Assembly (NCBI GenBank): GCA_963729075.1
Contig: CAVSMU010000010.1
Coordinates: 310,001-374,000, forward strand
Source: WHSW01 sp963729075
GTDB lineage: Bacteria; Actinomycetota; Thermoleophilia; Solirubrobacterales; 70-9
Reading direction: 5' to 3'
Length of the DNA stretch: 64,000 nt
In this document: positions 38,535 through 49,866 of the stretch, piece by piece
Layout: each line of letters starts with the position of its first letter
Numbering within the stretch: position 1 is the first letter of the stretch
The notes under the pieces: generated by a model
What the model saw: the letters and a program-made list of their open reading frames with translations, nothing else
What the model was told of the DNA's origin: nothing
Databases searched by the model: none
Program-made: the position numbers and the translations under genes

Positions 38535-41348
38535 ATGAAGCCTCATGCGTTGTTGAAGGCGCGCAACGTGCCTAGAAGCGCACCCGACGGGGCGCGCGCG
38601 GATTCGGGCGGAAGAGTCTTCCTCTCGTATGCCCGCGAGGATCAGGAGTTCGTCCGCGAGCTTCACCGGGCGCTCGAGGAGCAAGGACGAGAATGCTGGG
38701 TGGATTACGAGGGAATCCCCCTGTCGGCGAAGTGGCTAGAGGTGGTCCACTCAGCCATCGACGCCTCCGATGCGTTCGTGTTCGTGATCAGCCCGGACTC
38801 CGTCGCGTCGAGGGTCTGTCGCGACGAGCTGGCGCACGCGGCGGGCGCGAAGAAGCGGATTTTGCCGATCGTTCGACGCGACGCCCGCACCGACCAGGTG
38901 CCCGAGGCGGCGGCCGAGCGAAACTGGCTCTTTTTTCGCGAGTCCGACGACTTCGAGGATTCGCTGGGGCAGCTTACGGCTTCGCTCGACACGGATCCCG
39001 AGTGGGCGAGTACTCACACGCGGCTGCTCGTGCGAGCGCGCGAGTGGGAGCAGGCGAACCGCGACCGCGGCTTCGTGCTGCGCGGGCAGGACCTCGAGGC
39101 TGCCGAGCGCTGGCTGACCGAGACCGACGAGCGGAAGGAGCCGCAGCCGACCCGCCTGCACGCCGAGTACGTGCTTGCCAGTCGCCAGGCCGCCACCAGG
39201 GCACAGCGGATCCGCGTGGGTGCGCTGGCGATCGCGCTGGTGGTCGTCGCGGGCCTCGCCGTGGTCGCCCTCGTGCAGCGAAACCGGGCCGAGGAGCGCG
39301 CGCGGGTCGCCCGCTCGCGAGAGCTGGCTGCGGCGGCGCAGCTCGAGCTTGCGAGCAACCCGGACGCGGCGCTGGTGCTGGCCGTCGAAGCGAACGAGGT
39401 CGCCCCGACGTCTGAGGCAGAGGTGGCGCTGCGCCAGGGGCTCGAAGAGCCGCACCCAGAGGTGGTCTTTCGCGGACACCGGGGGGCGGTGTACTCCGCT
39501 GCCTACAGTTCGGACGGACGCCTGCTCGTCACTGCGAGCGCCGATGGCACGGCGCGAATCTGGTCCGCTGATAATGGGCGGCCCGTACGTACGATTCGTC
39601 CGCGGGCGGGCATCGTGACCAGCGCCGATTTCAGCCGGGACGGCCGGCGGCTCGTCACCACAACGGGACACGGGGCGGTCGACATCTGGGATCCGGCGAC
39701 CGGCCGCAGGCTGGCGTCGCCGCGAGCACCGCCGGGCAAGATTCGAGCGGCGACGTTCAGCCGCGATGGTGCCCTGCTCGTAACCGGCGGAGATGACGGA
39801 GTGGTTCGTGTCTGGGATGCGCAGACGGCCAACCAGATCAACCGCTTCGAGGTGCCGCGCGGCCGGGTCGTCGACGCCTCGTTCGGTCCGGACGGCGGGT
39901 CGATAATTGCCGTCGGAGGAGACCAGGCCGCCCGAACATGGGATCTGCAAACCGGTCACCAGGGTCCGACGCTGCGAACCTCGCTTGAGGCCGGAGAGAT
40001 GAACTCGGCTGCGTTCAGTCCCGATGGCGCCCAGGTGGTGACCACGAGCGAAGGTGGCACGGGCCGGATCTGGGACCTGAGATCAAGAACGGTCTTGGGT
40101 CTGATGCGGGTGCCGGGACACGAGATGCGCGATGCCTCGTTCAGCCGCGACGGGAGCCGAGTGGTCACTGCAAGCTTTGATGGAGCGGCCCGCGTTTGGG
40201 ACTGGGCCGAGGAGGCACGGGATCAGACCACAGGCGACCCGTCGCTGGTCAGGGAGTTCCGCGGGCCGGGCGGGGACTTGTTCGGCGCCAGCTTCAGTCC
40301 CGATGGGCGCCACGTGGTCGCCGCCGGTTCGGACCGTACGGCGCGCTCTTGGACGATCGCTACCGACCATCCCCTCGCCACGTACTCTCCGGACGAAGGC
40401 GACCTTCTCGATGCCGTCTTCAGCCCACACGGTGCGAGGATCGCGACGGCCAGCTCATTCGGGAAGCTCGACGTCTGGAGCTCGGACACAACCAGGAGGA
40501 TCCAGGGCTTCGACCTTGGGTCTCAGGTGTGGACGGCGGCGTTCAGTCCCGACGGCCGAGACGTGATCTCGGGCGGTCCCGGCCGGACGGCGAGAGTGTG
40601 GGACATCGCGACCGGCGAGCAGTTACGGGTTCTCCGCAACCCGGCGGCAAAGGTCATTGCGGCGACCTTCTCGCCCAAACGGCGCATGGCGGCAACCGCC
40701 GACGATGGCGGCGTGGTCAGGCTGTGGGACCTGGCGTCGGGCAAGGAGCTGGCACGCCTCCGCAACGGCGATTACGCCTACGGCGCGGCGTTCAGCCCGG
40801 ATGGGCGCTTGCTGGTCTCCGCGGGCGACGACGGGACCGCGAGGCTGTGGGATGTCGCTACCGGGGAGTTGGTCCGAAGCTGGAACGGCCCGACTGATTT
40901 CGTCTGGAGTGCGGCGTTCAGTCCGAGCGGAGATCGAATCGTCACCGGGAACGAGGACGGGACGGCGAGGGTTTGGGACACCGCCACGGGCGACACCGTC
41001 ACCGTCCTTCGCGGACACACGGATGTGGTGACGGATGCGGCCTTCAGCCCCGATGGCGAGCTGATCGCGACGTCGAGCTACGATGACGACGCCCGGGTTT
41101 GGGACGCCGACTCCGGCGAGTCGCTGGACGTTCTCACCGTACACTCCGGCTCTGTGAACTCGATCTCGTTCAGTCCTGACGGCAACCGGATCGTGACCGC
41201 AAGCTCCGACAACACGGCCGCGATCTTCGCCTGCGGTCTGTGTCGGCCGCTCGAGGAGCTGCTGGACCTCGCGCGGCAGGAGCTCGCGCCGGCGGTCACG
41301 CCCGAGGAACAGGCGGCCTACCTGAGCGAAAGCGGTGTGGAGGGGTAG
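38535..41348 (+). CDS. TIR-transmembrane-WD40 protein
   Basis: 937 residues. TIR domain (about 27-150): RVFLSYAREDQEFVRELHRA, CWVDYEGIPLSAKWLEVVHS (Glu69 is a candidate NADase residue) and FVFVISPDSVASRVCRDELA. Residues 155-225 (HTRLLVRAREWEQANRDRGF) resemble the linker that follows the nSTAND ATPase in TIR-STAND-WD40 proteins, but no P-loop domain is present. A membrane helix follows (about 227-248, VGALAIALVVVAGLAVVALV), then a coiled stretch and about 14 WD40 repeats (310-910) with AFSPDG...TA.VWD units, enough for two propellers. Probably a membrane-anchored sensor with a TIR effector. Monocistronic, in a tRNA-Gly-bounded region. Confidence 0.88.
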   Translation: MKPHALLKARNVPRSAPDGARADSGGRVFLSYAREDQEFVRELHRALEEQGRECWVDYEGIPLSAKWLEVVHSAIDASDAFVFVISPDSVASRVCRDELAHAAGAKKRILPIVRRDARTDQVPEAAAERNWLFFRESDDFEDSLGQLTASLDTDPEWASTHTRLLVRAREWEQANRDRGFVLRGQDLEAAERWLTETDERKEPQPTRLHAEYVLASRQAATRAQRIRVGALAIALVVVAGLAVVALVQRNRAEERARVARSRELAAAAQLELASNPDAALVLAVEANEVAPTSEAEVALRQGLEEPHPEVVFRGHRGAVYSAAYSSDGRLLVTASADGTARIWSADNGRPVRTIRPRAGIVTSADFSRDGRRLVTTTGHGAVDIWDPATGRRLASPRAPPGKIRAATFSRDGALLVTGGDDGVVRVWDAQTANQINRFEVPRGRVVDASFGPDGGSIIAVGGDQAARTWDLQTGHQGPTLRTSLEAGEMNSAAFSPDGAQVVTTSEGGTGRIWDLRSRTVLGLMRVPGHEMRDASFSRDGSRVVTASFDGAARVWDWAEEARDQTTGDPSLVREFRGPGGDLFGASFSPDGRHVVAAGSDRTARSWTIATDHPLATYSPDEGDLLDAVFSPHGARIATASSFGKLDVWSSDTTRRIQGFDLGSQVWTAAFSPDGRDVISGGPGRTARVWDIATGEQLRVLRNPAAKVIAATFSPKRRMAATADDGGVVRLWDLASGKELARLRNGDYAYGAAFSPDGRLLVSAGDDGTARLWDVATGELVRSWNGPTDFVWSAAFSPSGDRIVTGNEDGTARVWDTATGDTVTVLRGHTDVVTDAAFSPDGELIATSSYDDDARVWDADSGESLDVLTVHSGSVNSISFSPDGNRIVTASSDNTAAIFACGLCRPLEELLDLARQELAPAVTPEEQAAYLSESGVEG

Positions 41349-41387
41349 TTCGCACCTTCCGAAGCAGGTTCGGCCACACCGCCGGGG

Positions 41388-43016
41388 TCAGTCGATCGTC
41401 GGCCCGCGCTCAACCGGGCTGGGGAGAGGCGATATCCGCGGGTGAGACAATGCACGATGGCGGCGTCCGCAGTGATGACGTCGTCGGCAGGGCGGGGTCT
41501 CCGTGCACTCTTTATGCCCCGCACAGGTGTGGTCGGCGAGCAGGAACAGCTGGGTCCGCCGGATCTCCGCGAGCAGGTCGCCGGGTAAGTCTTCTAACTC
41601 ACAACTGCGGGCATCCCCCAAGCCAGGAACCTCTTCCGGCGGGATGCAGCGGTCTCTCCCGGGACCCCCCACTACGACCTTGTCGGTTGCACGACCCGGA
41701 AACAGGACATCGTTGCCCTCGCGTCCGTCCACCGCATCCACTCCATCCTCCGACCGGATCAGGTCGCGCCGAGGACCGCCGCGAATCTCGTCGTCTTGAT
41801 TGGTGCCCAGGAGGATCTCGATGCCGGCGAGGGAGTCGCGGTCGGCGCCGAAGCTCACCTTGCCCGCGGCGAGATCTGCCTCGATTCCGGTCTCAAGCTC
41901 GGTCTCGAACAGGTAATGGGTCGAGTCGTCCTTGCTCCGGCCGCCGTGCAAGCGATCGCTGCCCGGGCCGCCGTTGAGGACGTCCCCCCCTCTTCCTCCG
42001 CCGAGGAGGTCGTCGCCCTCTAGACCGACCAGCAGATTAGGCCCGACCGCACCGGTCAGCCGATCATCGGCGCTGGATCCCTCGATGCCCTCCACGTGGG
42101 CGATCTTGTCGCGGTGGCCCGGGTCTCCCGCGGACCGTCCCCTACCAGTGCTGAGATGCACTGTCGCGGGCCCCGCATCGACGAGCTCGCCGTCAGCCGG
42201 GTCAACGAGGCTGTCGTACGCGACGACGTCGACCCCACCGCCGCCGTCGATCGAGTCGGTTCCGTTCAGGCCCATGAACCGATTCGGGCCGGCGTCGCCG
42301 ACGAGCACATCGTCATACCTGGACCCCAAGGCTCCCTCAATTGCGACGAGGTCGTCCCGCTTTCGGCCGGCCAGGGCGTAGCCGAGCCCCAGGTAGACCT
42401 TGACACGCCGCGACTCGGTCCGAAACGAGACCAGATCCGTGTCGCGGCCGCCGGAGAGGTGATCGCGGCCGGCTTCGCCCTCGATCAGATCGGCGCCAGC
42501 CCTGCCGGCGATCCGATCGTCGCCGGGGCCCCCGGCGAACGTCGTCGAGCGCTCGTCGCCGACGAGGACGTCCGCATGGCTGGAGCCGCGAACCGACTCG
42601 ATGCTCGCCAGGAGATCGGGCCAGTCCCACCCGTCGGTCGCCTGTTGCGAGGCCTGGCTGACGAAGACGGGAGCGGGATCGAAGGCGTAGGACACCGTGT
42701 CTTCGCCCGCGCCTCCGTCGAGGATGTCCCGACCCTCGAGACCGGTGAGCGAATCCGCGCCGCTTCCCGCGCAGATCAGATCGTCTCCCCCGCCCCCGGC
42801 GATGACGTCGTCGCCGCCGAGGGCGTAGATGGACTCCGACTCCGGACCCCCGGTGAATACGTCGGATGCCTCGCTCAGCACGACCGCTCCGGGCAGCGGG
42901 ACTTCACAAGGGTCGACCTGGGCATGGGCGTTGCCCGCGGCGATGCACACCACGCCGACTAGCGGCGACGTCGCGAGCGCCAACCGACGCCAGCGAGCTG
43001 GTCCGCTCGAGCTCAC
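41388..43016 (-). CDS. secreted RTX (hemolysin-type Ca-binding repeat) protein
   Basis: 542 residues. Signal peptide ALATSPLVGVVCIAAGNAHA (about 12-31); then several blocks of nonapeptide-like repeats binding Ca (GGGGDDLICAGSGADSLTGL, GGPGDDRIAGRAGADLIEGE, GGRGGDVLNGGPGSDRLHGG). The C-terminal region has Cys and His clusters (HTCAGHKECTETPPCRRRHH). Presumed extracellular, folding on calcium. Its ATG overlaps the stop of the metalloprotease gene upstream (ATGA at 43013-43016), so the two are translationally coupled and likely work together outside the cell. Confidence 0.87.
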   Translation of the reverse strand: MSSSGPARWRRLALATSPLVGVVCIAAGNAHAQVDPCEVPLPGAVVLSEASDVFTGGPESESIYALGGDDVIAGGGGDDLICAGSGADSLTGLEGRDILDGGAGEDTVSYAFDPAPVFVSQASQQATDGWDWPDLLASIESVRGSSHADVLVGDERSTTFAGGPGDDRIAGRAGADLIEGEAGRDHLSGGRDTDLVSFRTESRRVKVYLGLGYALAGRKRDDLVAIEGALGSRYDDVLVGDAGPNRFMGLNGTDSIDGGGGVDVVAYDSLVDPADGELVDAGPATVHLSTGRGRSAGDPGHRDKIAHVEGIEGSSADDRLTGAVGPNLLVGLEGDDLLGGGRGGDVLNGGPGSDRLHGGRSKDDSTHYLFETELETGIEADLAAGKVSFGADRDSLAGIEILLGTNQDDEIRGGPRRDLIRSEDGVDAVDGREGNDVLFPGRATDKVVVGGPGRDRCIPPEEVPGLGDARSCELEDLPGDLLAEIRRTQLFLLADHTCAGHKECTETPPCRRRHHCGRRHRALSHPRISPLPSPVERGPTID

Positions 43017-44737
43017 GGGACCAGGTCCGCCCGGTAGCGGTTGCGAAGCTCGCGCTCGGGGCCGGCACCGACGTCGCCGTTCGTCATCGTCAACAGCAGG
43101 CGCGTCGGGCCGGCGATCTCGAATGCGCTGTCGCCCTCGTCGTTGGCGTGAAGCGGCTCGCCCCTGGCGAGGTTGAATCCGCAGAGCGCCCCCGCATCCG
43201 CGCCGAGCGGGATCACGGCCGCCTCGGCCCCGCTCTTACCCATCGGCGAGTCGATCGTCAGGCGTACCGGCAAAGAGGCGTTTGCAACCAGCGAGACGAT
43301 GCCCGTGCTCAGCCGATCGACGGCCAGCTCACGCCATCCCGTGCTCGGCTGCAGCGAAAGGGCGAGGCTGAACTCCGCGTCCGGGAACACCGAGCAGCCC
43401 AGTCGCGGGATGTACTCTCGGCCTTCCTCGTAGGTGTTTGCGTAGTCGAGGTTCCAGCGAGCGAACTCCAGAAACGCCTCGGAGAAGGAGACCGGCTCGC
43501 AGAACAGCTTGCAGCTCGCGTTCGGGCGGCGGCCGTCGAGGGCCGCGTCGACGCTCGCCGACACCGTATTGGCTGGGTCCTGCGAGAACTGCTCCCAAAC
43601 ATCGCGGACCACGTCCCGAGTACCGAAGTACTCGGTGAGAAAGCGCCAGAAGATCCACGCCCCGTACTCGGAGTCGTCACCGTCATTTGGCGTGTCGGAG
43701 ACGTCGAGGGGCACCTCGGGCTCGGTGAGCGGGCTGGACGGCAGGTAGCGCCGGTTGGCGTTGATCGAATCGAAGACCTCGTCCTCCATCCAGACGGCCG
43801 TCCCCTCGCGAAGCCAATCATTGCCGGCCGCGGTGTAGGCGAACTGGATCGCGTGAAAGAACTCATGGGCGACGGTGACCTTCAGCGCGCGGGCTCCCGA
43901 CACATCCGGCGACGGGAACTGCTTCTCTGAGAAGTCATCGTCGATCACGCAATACACGGCGCTAGCAACGCCTTGATCGGCAGCAGAAGGCGCTTCCCCA
44001 GCGGGGTTCGCTTCGACGGTCGCCGCGTTTGGATCCCTGGTGCAATAGCCATACAGCCCGCCGGCGCCCACGTCAGCGAGGTAGACGTCGAGTCCCCGCC
44101 CGGGCCCCTGGCGGCCGCCCGGTCCGCGGTCGGCCAGCGGCAGCCGGTAGCCGAAATCCGCGGTTTCTAGCCTGGCGACCTCGTCGACGACCTGGATCGT
44201 CTTCTCGACCCAGTCGGGGATCCGATCGTGATCGCGGTCTTTCTGTGGAGGCCCGTCCTTGGACTTGGTGACCCAATGGACGCAAATCCCACGCGAGTCG
44301 CCTACGGCGCGCACCCGCCGACAGGACGTTCTGACCCGCTTCTGCCGAACGACGTAACCGTCGCCAAGCGGGTCGGCGTTGCCGTCTGTCGGCCGCGCGA
44401 GCAACGCCCGGGCCAGTCTTCGATCGCGGCCATCGAGCCGATGCGCGGATCGGGCCAGAGCTGCGAGCGTCGGCGTCGCGCTTTGCGGTGCGGCCGCTCG
44501 CGTGAAGCCATAATGCCGACGAACGGCGCCTGAGTGAAAGAGGGCACGCGCCCGCTGCAACGCGTACTCCGCGCGTGTCAATTTCCCGCTCTGTAGCCGG
44601 GCGCTGAGCGCATCGGCCCGTGACTCGGAAGCCAGCCCGCAGGCCGCGCCTACCAGCGTAAGTGCCGTGATGATGAGAAGGAGTACGAACCCGCGCGCCC
44701 CGATGAGCTTCCCGACGCCGTCCTCGCGTCCGCGCAT
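43013..44737 (-). CDS. secreted zinc metalloprotease (HExxH type)
   Basis: 574 residues from the ATG at 44737. An N-terminal membrane/lipobox-like segment (VLLLIITALTLVGAACG, where GAAC could be a lipoprotein signal) is followed by a pro-region and a catalytic part with KVTVAHEFFHAIQFAYTAAG (HEFFH, codons near 43854-43870) and, downstream, WLREGTAVWMEDEVFD carrying the third ligand Glu. This pattern matches MXAN_6640-type putative metalloproteases. DRDHDRIPDWVEKT is a Ca-binding thrombospondin-type-3-like linker. C-terminal beta domain of about 120 residues. Operon with the RTX protein downstream. Confidence 0.85.
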   Translation of the reverse strand: MRGREDGVGKLIGARGFVLLLIITALTLVGAACGLASESRADALSARLQSGKLTRAEYALQRARALFHSGAVRRHYGFTRAAAPQSATPTLAALARSAHRLDGRDRRLARALLARPTDGNADPLGDGYVVRQKRVRTSCRRVRAVGDSRGICVHWVTKSKDGPPQKDRDHDRIPDWVEKTIQVVDEVARLETADFGYRLPLADRGPGGRQGPGRGLDVYLADVGAGGLYGYCTRDPNAATVEANPAGEAPSAADQGVASAVYCVIDDDFSEKQFPSPDVSGARALKVTVAHEFFHAIQFAYTAAGNDWLREGTAVWMEDEVFDSINANRRYLPSSPLTEPEVPLDVSDTPNDGDDSEYGAWIFWRFLTEYFGTRDVVRDVWEQFSQDPANTVSASVDAALDGRRPNASCKLFCEPVSFSEAFLEFARWNLDYANTYEEGREYIPRLGCSVFPDAEFSLALSLQPSTGWRELAVDRLSTGIVSLVANASLPVRLTIDSPMGKSGAEAAVIPLGADAGALCGFNLARGEPLHANDEGDSAFEIAGPTRLLLTMTNGDVGAGPERELRNRYRADLVP

Positions 44738-44809
44738 GGCCAAAATGAAGTCCCTCGTTCCGGCGGAACCGCCCCATCCTCTCACGTGCGGATGGCGTAG
44801 ACAACCCCA

Positions 44810-45463
44810 TTGGCCAGTTTTGGTGGGGCGAAAACGGCTGCGCCGGACAGCTCCGGCGCCGACCGCCTGACCTCGCGACGATCATGGGTGTTCGCCGACG
44901 GACGGTCCCTTACCGCCGACCTCCTGCTGATCGCCACCGGCATCACGCCGGCGACTGAGCTGGCCCTCGACGCCGGCCTGGAGGTCGATCGCGGCGTGGT
45001 CGTCGACGACGCTCTTCGCACCAGCGACCCGGCAATATTTGCGGTCGGCGACGTCGCCCAGCACCGCCACCGCGTGCTCGGCCTGTGGCCCGCCAGCGTG
45101 GAGCAAGCCCGGGTGGCGGCGGAGAACGTCGCAGGCGGCGAGCGCGCCTATGAGGGCACCGTTCCTGTGACGATTCTGAAGGTGGTCGGCATCGATCTGC
45201 TGTCGTGCGGACGCTTCGAGGCTGAGCACGATGACGAGGAGCTGATCGTCCACGAGGACGGCGAGCGCAACGCCTACATCAAGCTGCTCGTCAGCGATCG
45301 CCGATTGGCCGGCGCGATCCTGCTCGGCCATCCTCGCGCCGGCAGCGCGGTAAGCGATGCCGTGGCTTCGCGTCGCGACGTCGGCGACGTGCTCTATCGC
45401 CTGCGAGCCGGCGACCTCGGCTGCCTGGCGCCCGCCGAGGCCGCGGCGGAAGCCTCAGCCTAG
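44810..45463 (+). pseudogene. C-terminal fragment of an FAD/NAD(P)-dependent oxidoreductase
   Basis: From about 44888 the frame reads VFADGRSLTADLLLIATGIT, PATELALDAGLEVDRGVVVD and TSDPAIFAVGDVAQHRHRVL, the distal FAD-binding half of NirB/rubredoxin reductase-like enzymes, and then a C-terminal domain to the stop at 45463. The N-terminal FAD and NAD motifs (GxGxxG) are absent; upstream is the 5' region of the divergent metalloprotease. The first 26 residues of the frame are not family-like. It is a 5'-truncated gene. Confidence 0.75.
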
Positions 45464-45785
45464 CGACGGGATCCGAGGCGTTCGGACATCCTAAGTCTGC
45501 GCTCGGCGAGGCCGTCGATCAGCTCGGCGAGCTTCTCGGCCGGGGTCTGGAAGCCGAGCGTCTTGCGGGGGCGGCCGTTCAGCTTCGCGGCGACCTCGTC
45601 GAGGCGCTCCTGGCTCACCCCCTCGAGGCTCTTGCCCTTCGGGAAGTACTGGCGAAGCGGCCCGTTGGTGTTCTCGTTCGATCCCCGCTGCCAGGGGCTT
45701 TGGGGATCGCAGAAATAGACGTCGGCGCCGGTCTCGACCGAAAAGCGGTGCTGTGACATCTCCGAGCCCTGACCCCAGATGAGCG
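45460..45785 (-). mobile_element. IS30-family transposase remnant (3' part)
   Basis: About 108 C-terminal residues: LIWGQGSEMSQHRFSVETGA, VYFCDPQSPWQRGSNENTNG, LLRQYF-type segment PLRQYFPKGKSLEGV and LNGRPRKTLGFQTPAEKLAE, typical of IS30 DDE transposases. The middle catalytic Asp of the family (WDQG) is Gly here (WGQG), while the final Glu in NENTNG is kept. The N-terminal half with the first Asp is missing, and no inverted repeats are recognisable. Inactive. It overlaps the 3' end of the truncated oxidoreductase by 4 nt. Confidence 0.85.
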
Positions 45786-45849
45786 GCCTTCGCAACGGTC
45801 GGTCGCGGGAGCCCCGGCTTCCGCTTCTCTTTTTGAAGCGGGAGCGGAC

Positions 45850-46017
45850 CGTGATGCGCCTGGCGCTTTCCCCGGCGCGTGAAGGCGACACTGTCTCGGG
45901 GCGTGCCCACTCCGCAACGCTGCGTTCCAGGCTGCAGCCTGTTGACCCCGCATGCCTCGCGTTAGCCGACGACCAGTTCCCTAATGAGAAAACCCCCGCA
46001 AATGCGAGGGTTTTGAG
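45850..46017. repeat. flank duplicated beside the tRNA-Gly fragment (copy 2)
   Basis: This stretch is a diverged direct repeat of 53047-53236: shared blocks include GCGTGAAGGCGACACT (45877 and 53075), TGTTGACCCC, GCGTTAGCC and GAGAAAACCCCCGCAA in the same order and near-equal spacing. Each copy lies immediately next to the tRNA-Gly 3' core. It marks either a segmental duplication or the ends of related integrated elements. Confidence 0.75.
45989..46014. terminator. bidirectional hairpin terminator
   Basis: AAAACCCCCGC-AAAT-GCGAGGGTTTT: a stem with one mismatch and A/T runs on both sides. It is positioned 3 bp before the tRNA-Gly fragment, as the homologous terminator at 53188-53213 is after the intact tRNA. 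Confidence 0.6.
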
Positions 46018-46063
46018 AGCGGCTGATGGGATTCGAACCCACGACCTTCTGCATGGCAAGCAG
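46018..46063. repeat. att-like tRNA-Gly 3' fragment, copy 2
   Basis: Identical 46-bp core to 35491-35536 and 53237-53282, without the tRNA 5' half (next bases CTTCGTGGGTTTGCGG do not continue the cloverleaf). A possible integrase 3' end begins 45 bp away, the usual position of int relative to an att site. Confidence 0.8.
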
Positions 46064-46107
46064 CTTCGTGGGTTTGCGGGGCTCTGTGGCTGTTCGTGTT
46101 TCGCCTG

Positions 46108-46422
46108 CTAATTGCCGATTTCGGTGATTCCGGTCAGCTCCGCGTTTGCGGCTGTTTCCGGACGTTGTGTTGACCCAGCGTTGACCCGGAGCGGTCGAGC
46201 GTCGGTCCCAAGGCGCCGCCGACTAGGTCAACGCAGGTCTCGAGGGGAAGCTCGTCGGCTAGAGCGGACGCCTCCTGATCGCGCGAAGGAGCAGCGCCGA
46301 GCACCGAGTGCGTGTGTGCACACTGCAGCCGCGAGATGCCTGCGCTGCCTCGCAAGCGGTTGATTCAGACCGCGGGCGACGGCTTGGCCAAGTACTGCCC
46401 GTCGGTCACCTGTTCTCCCCAC
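46108..46422 (-). pseudogene. possible decayed tyrosine integrase 3' end
   Basis: Ending at TAG (46108-46110) one frame reads VNAGSTQRPETAANAELTGI, TEIGN, stop, a tail style I associate with actinobacterial phage-type integrases; the adjacent frame upstream contains ADELPLETCVDLVGGALG. Neither frame is continuous over the region and no R-H-R-Y residues can be placed, so the call rests on tail style and position next to the att-like core. Confidence 0.3.
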
Positions 46423-46777
46423 GTGACGGGGCTGCCGTTCTCGTCGACCTCCTGCATCGCCACGTGCGTCATGAAGCGGTCCGGCGCGGCGCCGTGCCAG
46501 TGGTGCTCGCCGGGCTCGAAATAGATGCGGTCGCCCGGCCGGATGACCTCGATCTCTCCCCGCGACGCTGGCATCGGCCGACGCCCTCCGTTACGTAGAT
46601 CGTTTGCCCTAGCGGATGCGTGTGCCATGCGGTTCGCGCGCCGGGCGTGAAATGCACGCTCGCGGCGGCGAGTCTTGATGGCTCCGCCGCCGTCGCGACA
46701 GTGTCGATGTAGACGTCGCCGGTGAACCAGTCGCTTGGACCGACTGCCGTCTCAAGCGAGCTCCTGGTGATCTGCAT
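46365..46777 (-). pseudogene. cupin-domain protein, frameshifted
   Basis: From the ATG at 46777: MQITRSSLETAVGPSDWFTG, then VHFTPGARTAWHTHPLGQTI (cupin motif 1, His-x-His) and YVTEGVGRCQRRG; the continuation GEIEVIRPGDRIYFEPGEHH and WHGAAPDRFMTHVAMQEVDE to the stop at 46365 is in another frame. One extra base in the C run 46558-46561 ((+) strand) restores a 137-residue cupin of the kind often annotated as carboxymuconolactone decarboxylase-associated. With repair both metal motifs are complete. It is downstream of the Clp gene cluster in the same direction. Confidence 0.75.
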
Positions 46778-46788
46778 CGTGATGCCTC

Positions 46789-46959
46789 CTAAGCCCGTTC
46801 GATGGTGACGCTCAAATCCTCGCTCTGGCGCTCGATCGCGTCCATCTCTCCGTCGAATTCGCCGATCCGGACGATGCCGTTGAAGAACGCGGCGTCACTG
46901 TCGTAACGTCTTTTGCGCTCGCCGTGCGCTCGGCCATCGGCGGCATCACTTGGCCTCGA
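46789..46959 (-). CDS. small ORF downstream of the Clp gene, start unclear
   Basis: About 50 residues with codon usage like real genes: RKRRYDSDAAFFNGIVRIGE, DGEMDAIERQSEDLSVTIER and A, stop at 46789, 11 bp before the cupin start. The upstream part of the frame is antisense-like and no ribosome binding site is clear, so the start may be lost by a frameshift. No family is recognised. Confidence 0.35.
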   Translation of the reverse strand, partial: SRPSDAADGRAHGERKRRYDSDAAFFNGIVRIGEFDGEMDAIERQSEDLSVTIERA

Positions 46960-47089
46960 AGATCGCGGCCTCCGGGTCTTCGCGCTCGACGGCCCGCGAG
47001 ATGGCATCCTCCGGGATCCCGAGTATCCGAAGCGTGTGGACGACGCTCTCCTCTCGCGACGCCCGATCGGCCTCGGTTATGTCATTCAC
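46946..47089 (-). CDS. micro-ORF coupled to the Clp gene
   Basis: 47 residues from GTG at 47089: VNDITEADRASREESVVHTL, RILGIPEDAISRAVERED, PEAAIFEAK, stop at 46946. It begins 3 nt after the Clp stop codon (47093-47095). The sequence resembles a small helical regulatory domain; a fuller protein with this segment would be longer, so it may be a fragment. It is too short to assign a function. Confidence 0.45.
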   Translation of the reverse strand: MNDITEADRASREESVVHTLRILGIPEDAISRAVEREDPEAAIFEAK

Positions 47090-47092
47090 CAA

Positions 47093-49809
<2,717 letters not shown>

Positions 49810-49866
49810 CGCCGCTCCTCCTCCGCTTTCGGGGACCTATGTGTTCGTGTCCGTATCGGAGGCGGT

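Noticed and set aside
45640..46059. Longer IS30 transposase reaching to 46059
   Set aside because: The open frame continues but residues upstream of LIWGQG are unlike IS30 and overlap the duplicated tRNA flank and terminator.
46018..46090. A third tRNA-Gly gene
   Set aside because: Only the 46-bp 3' core is present; the following sequence cannot form the D arm or acceptor.
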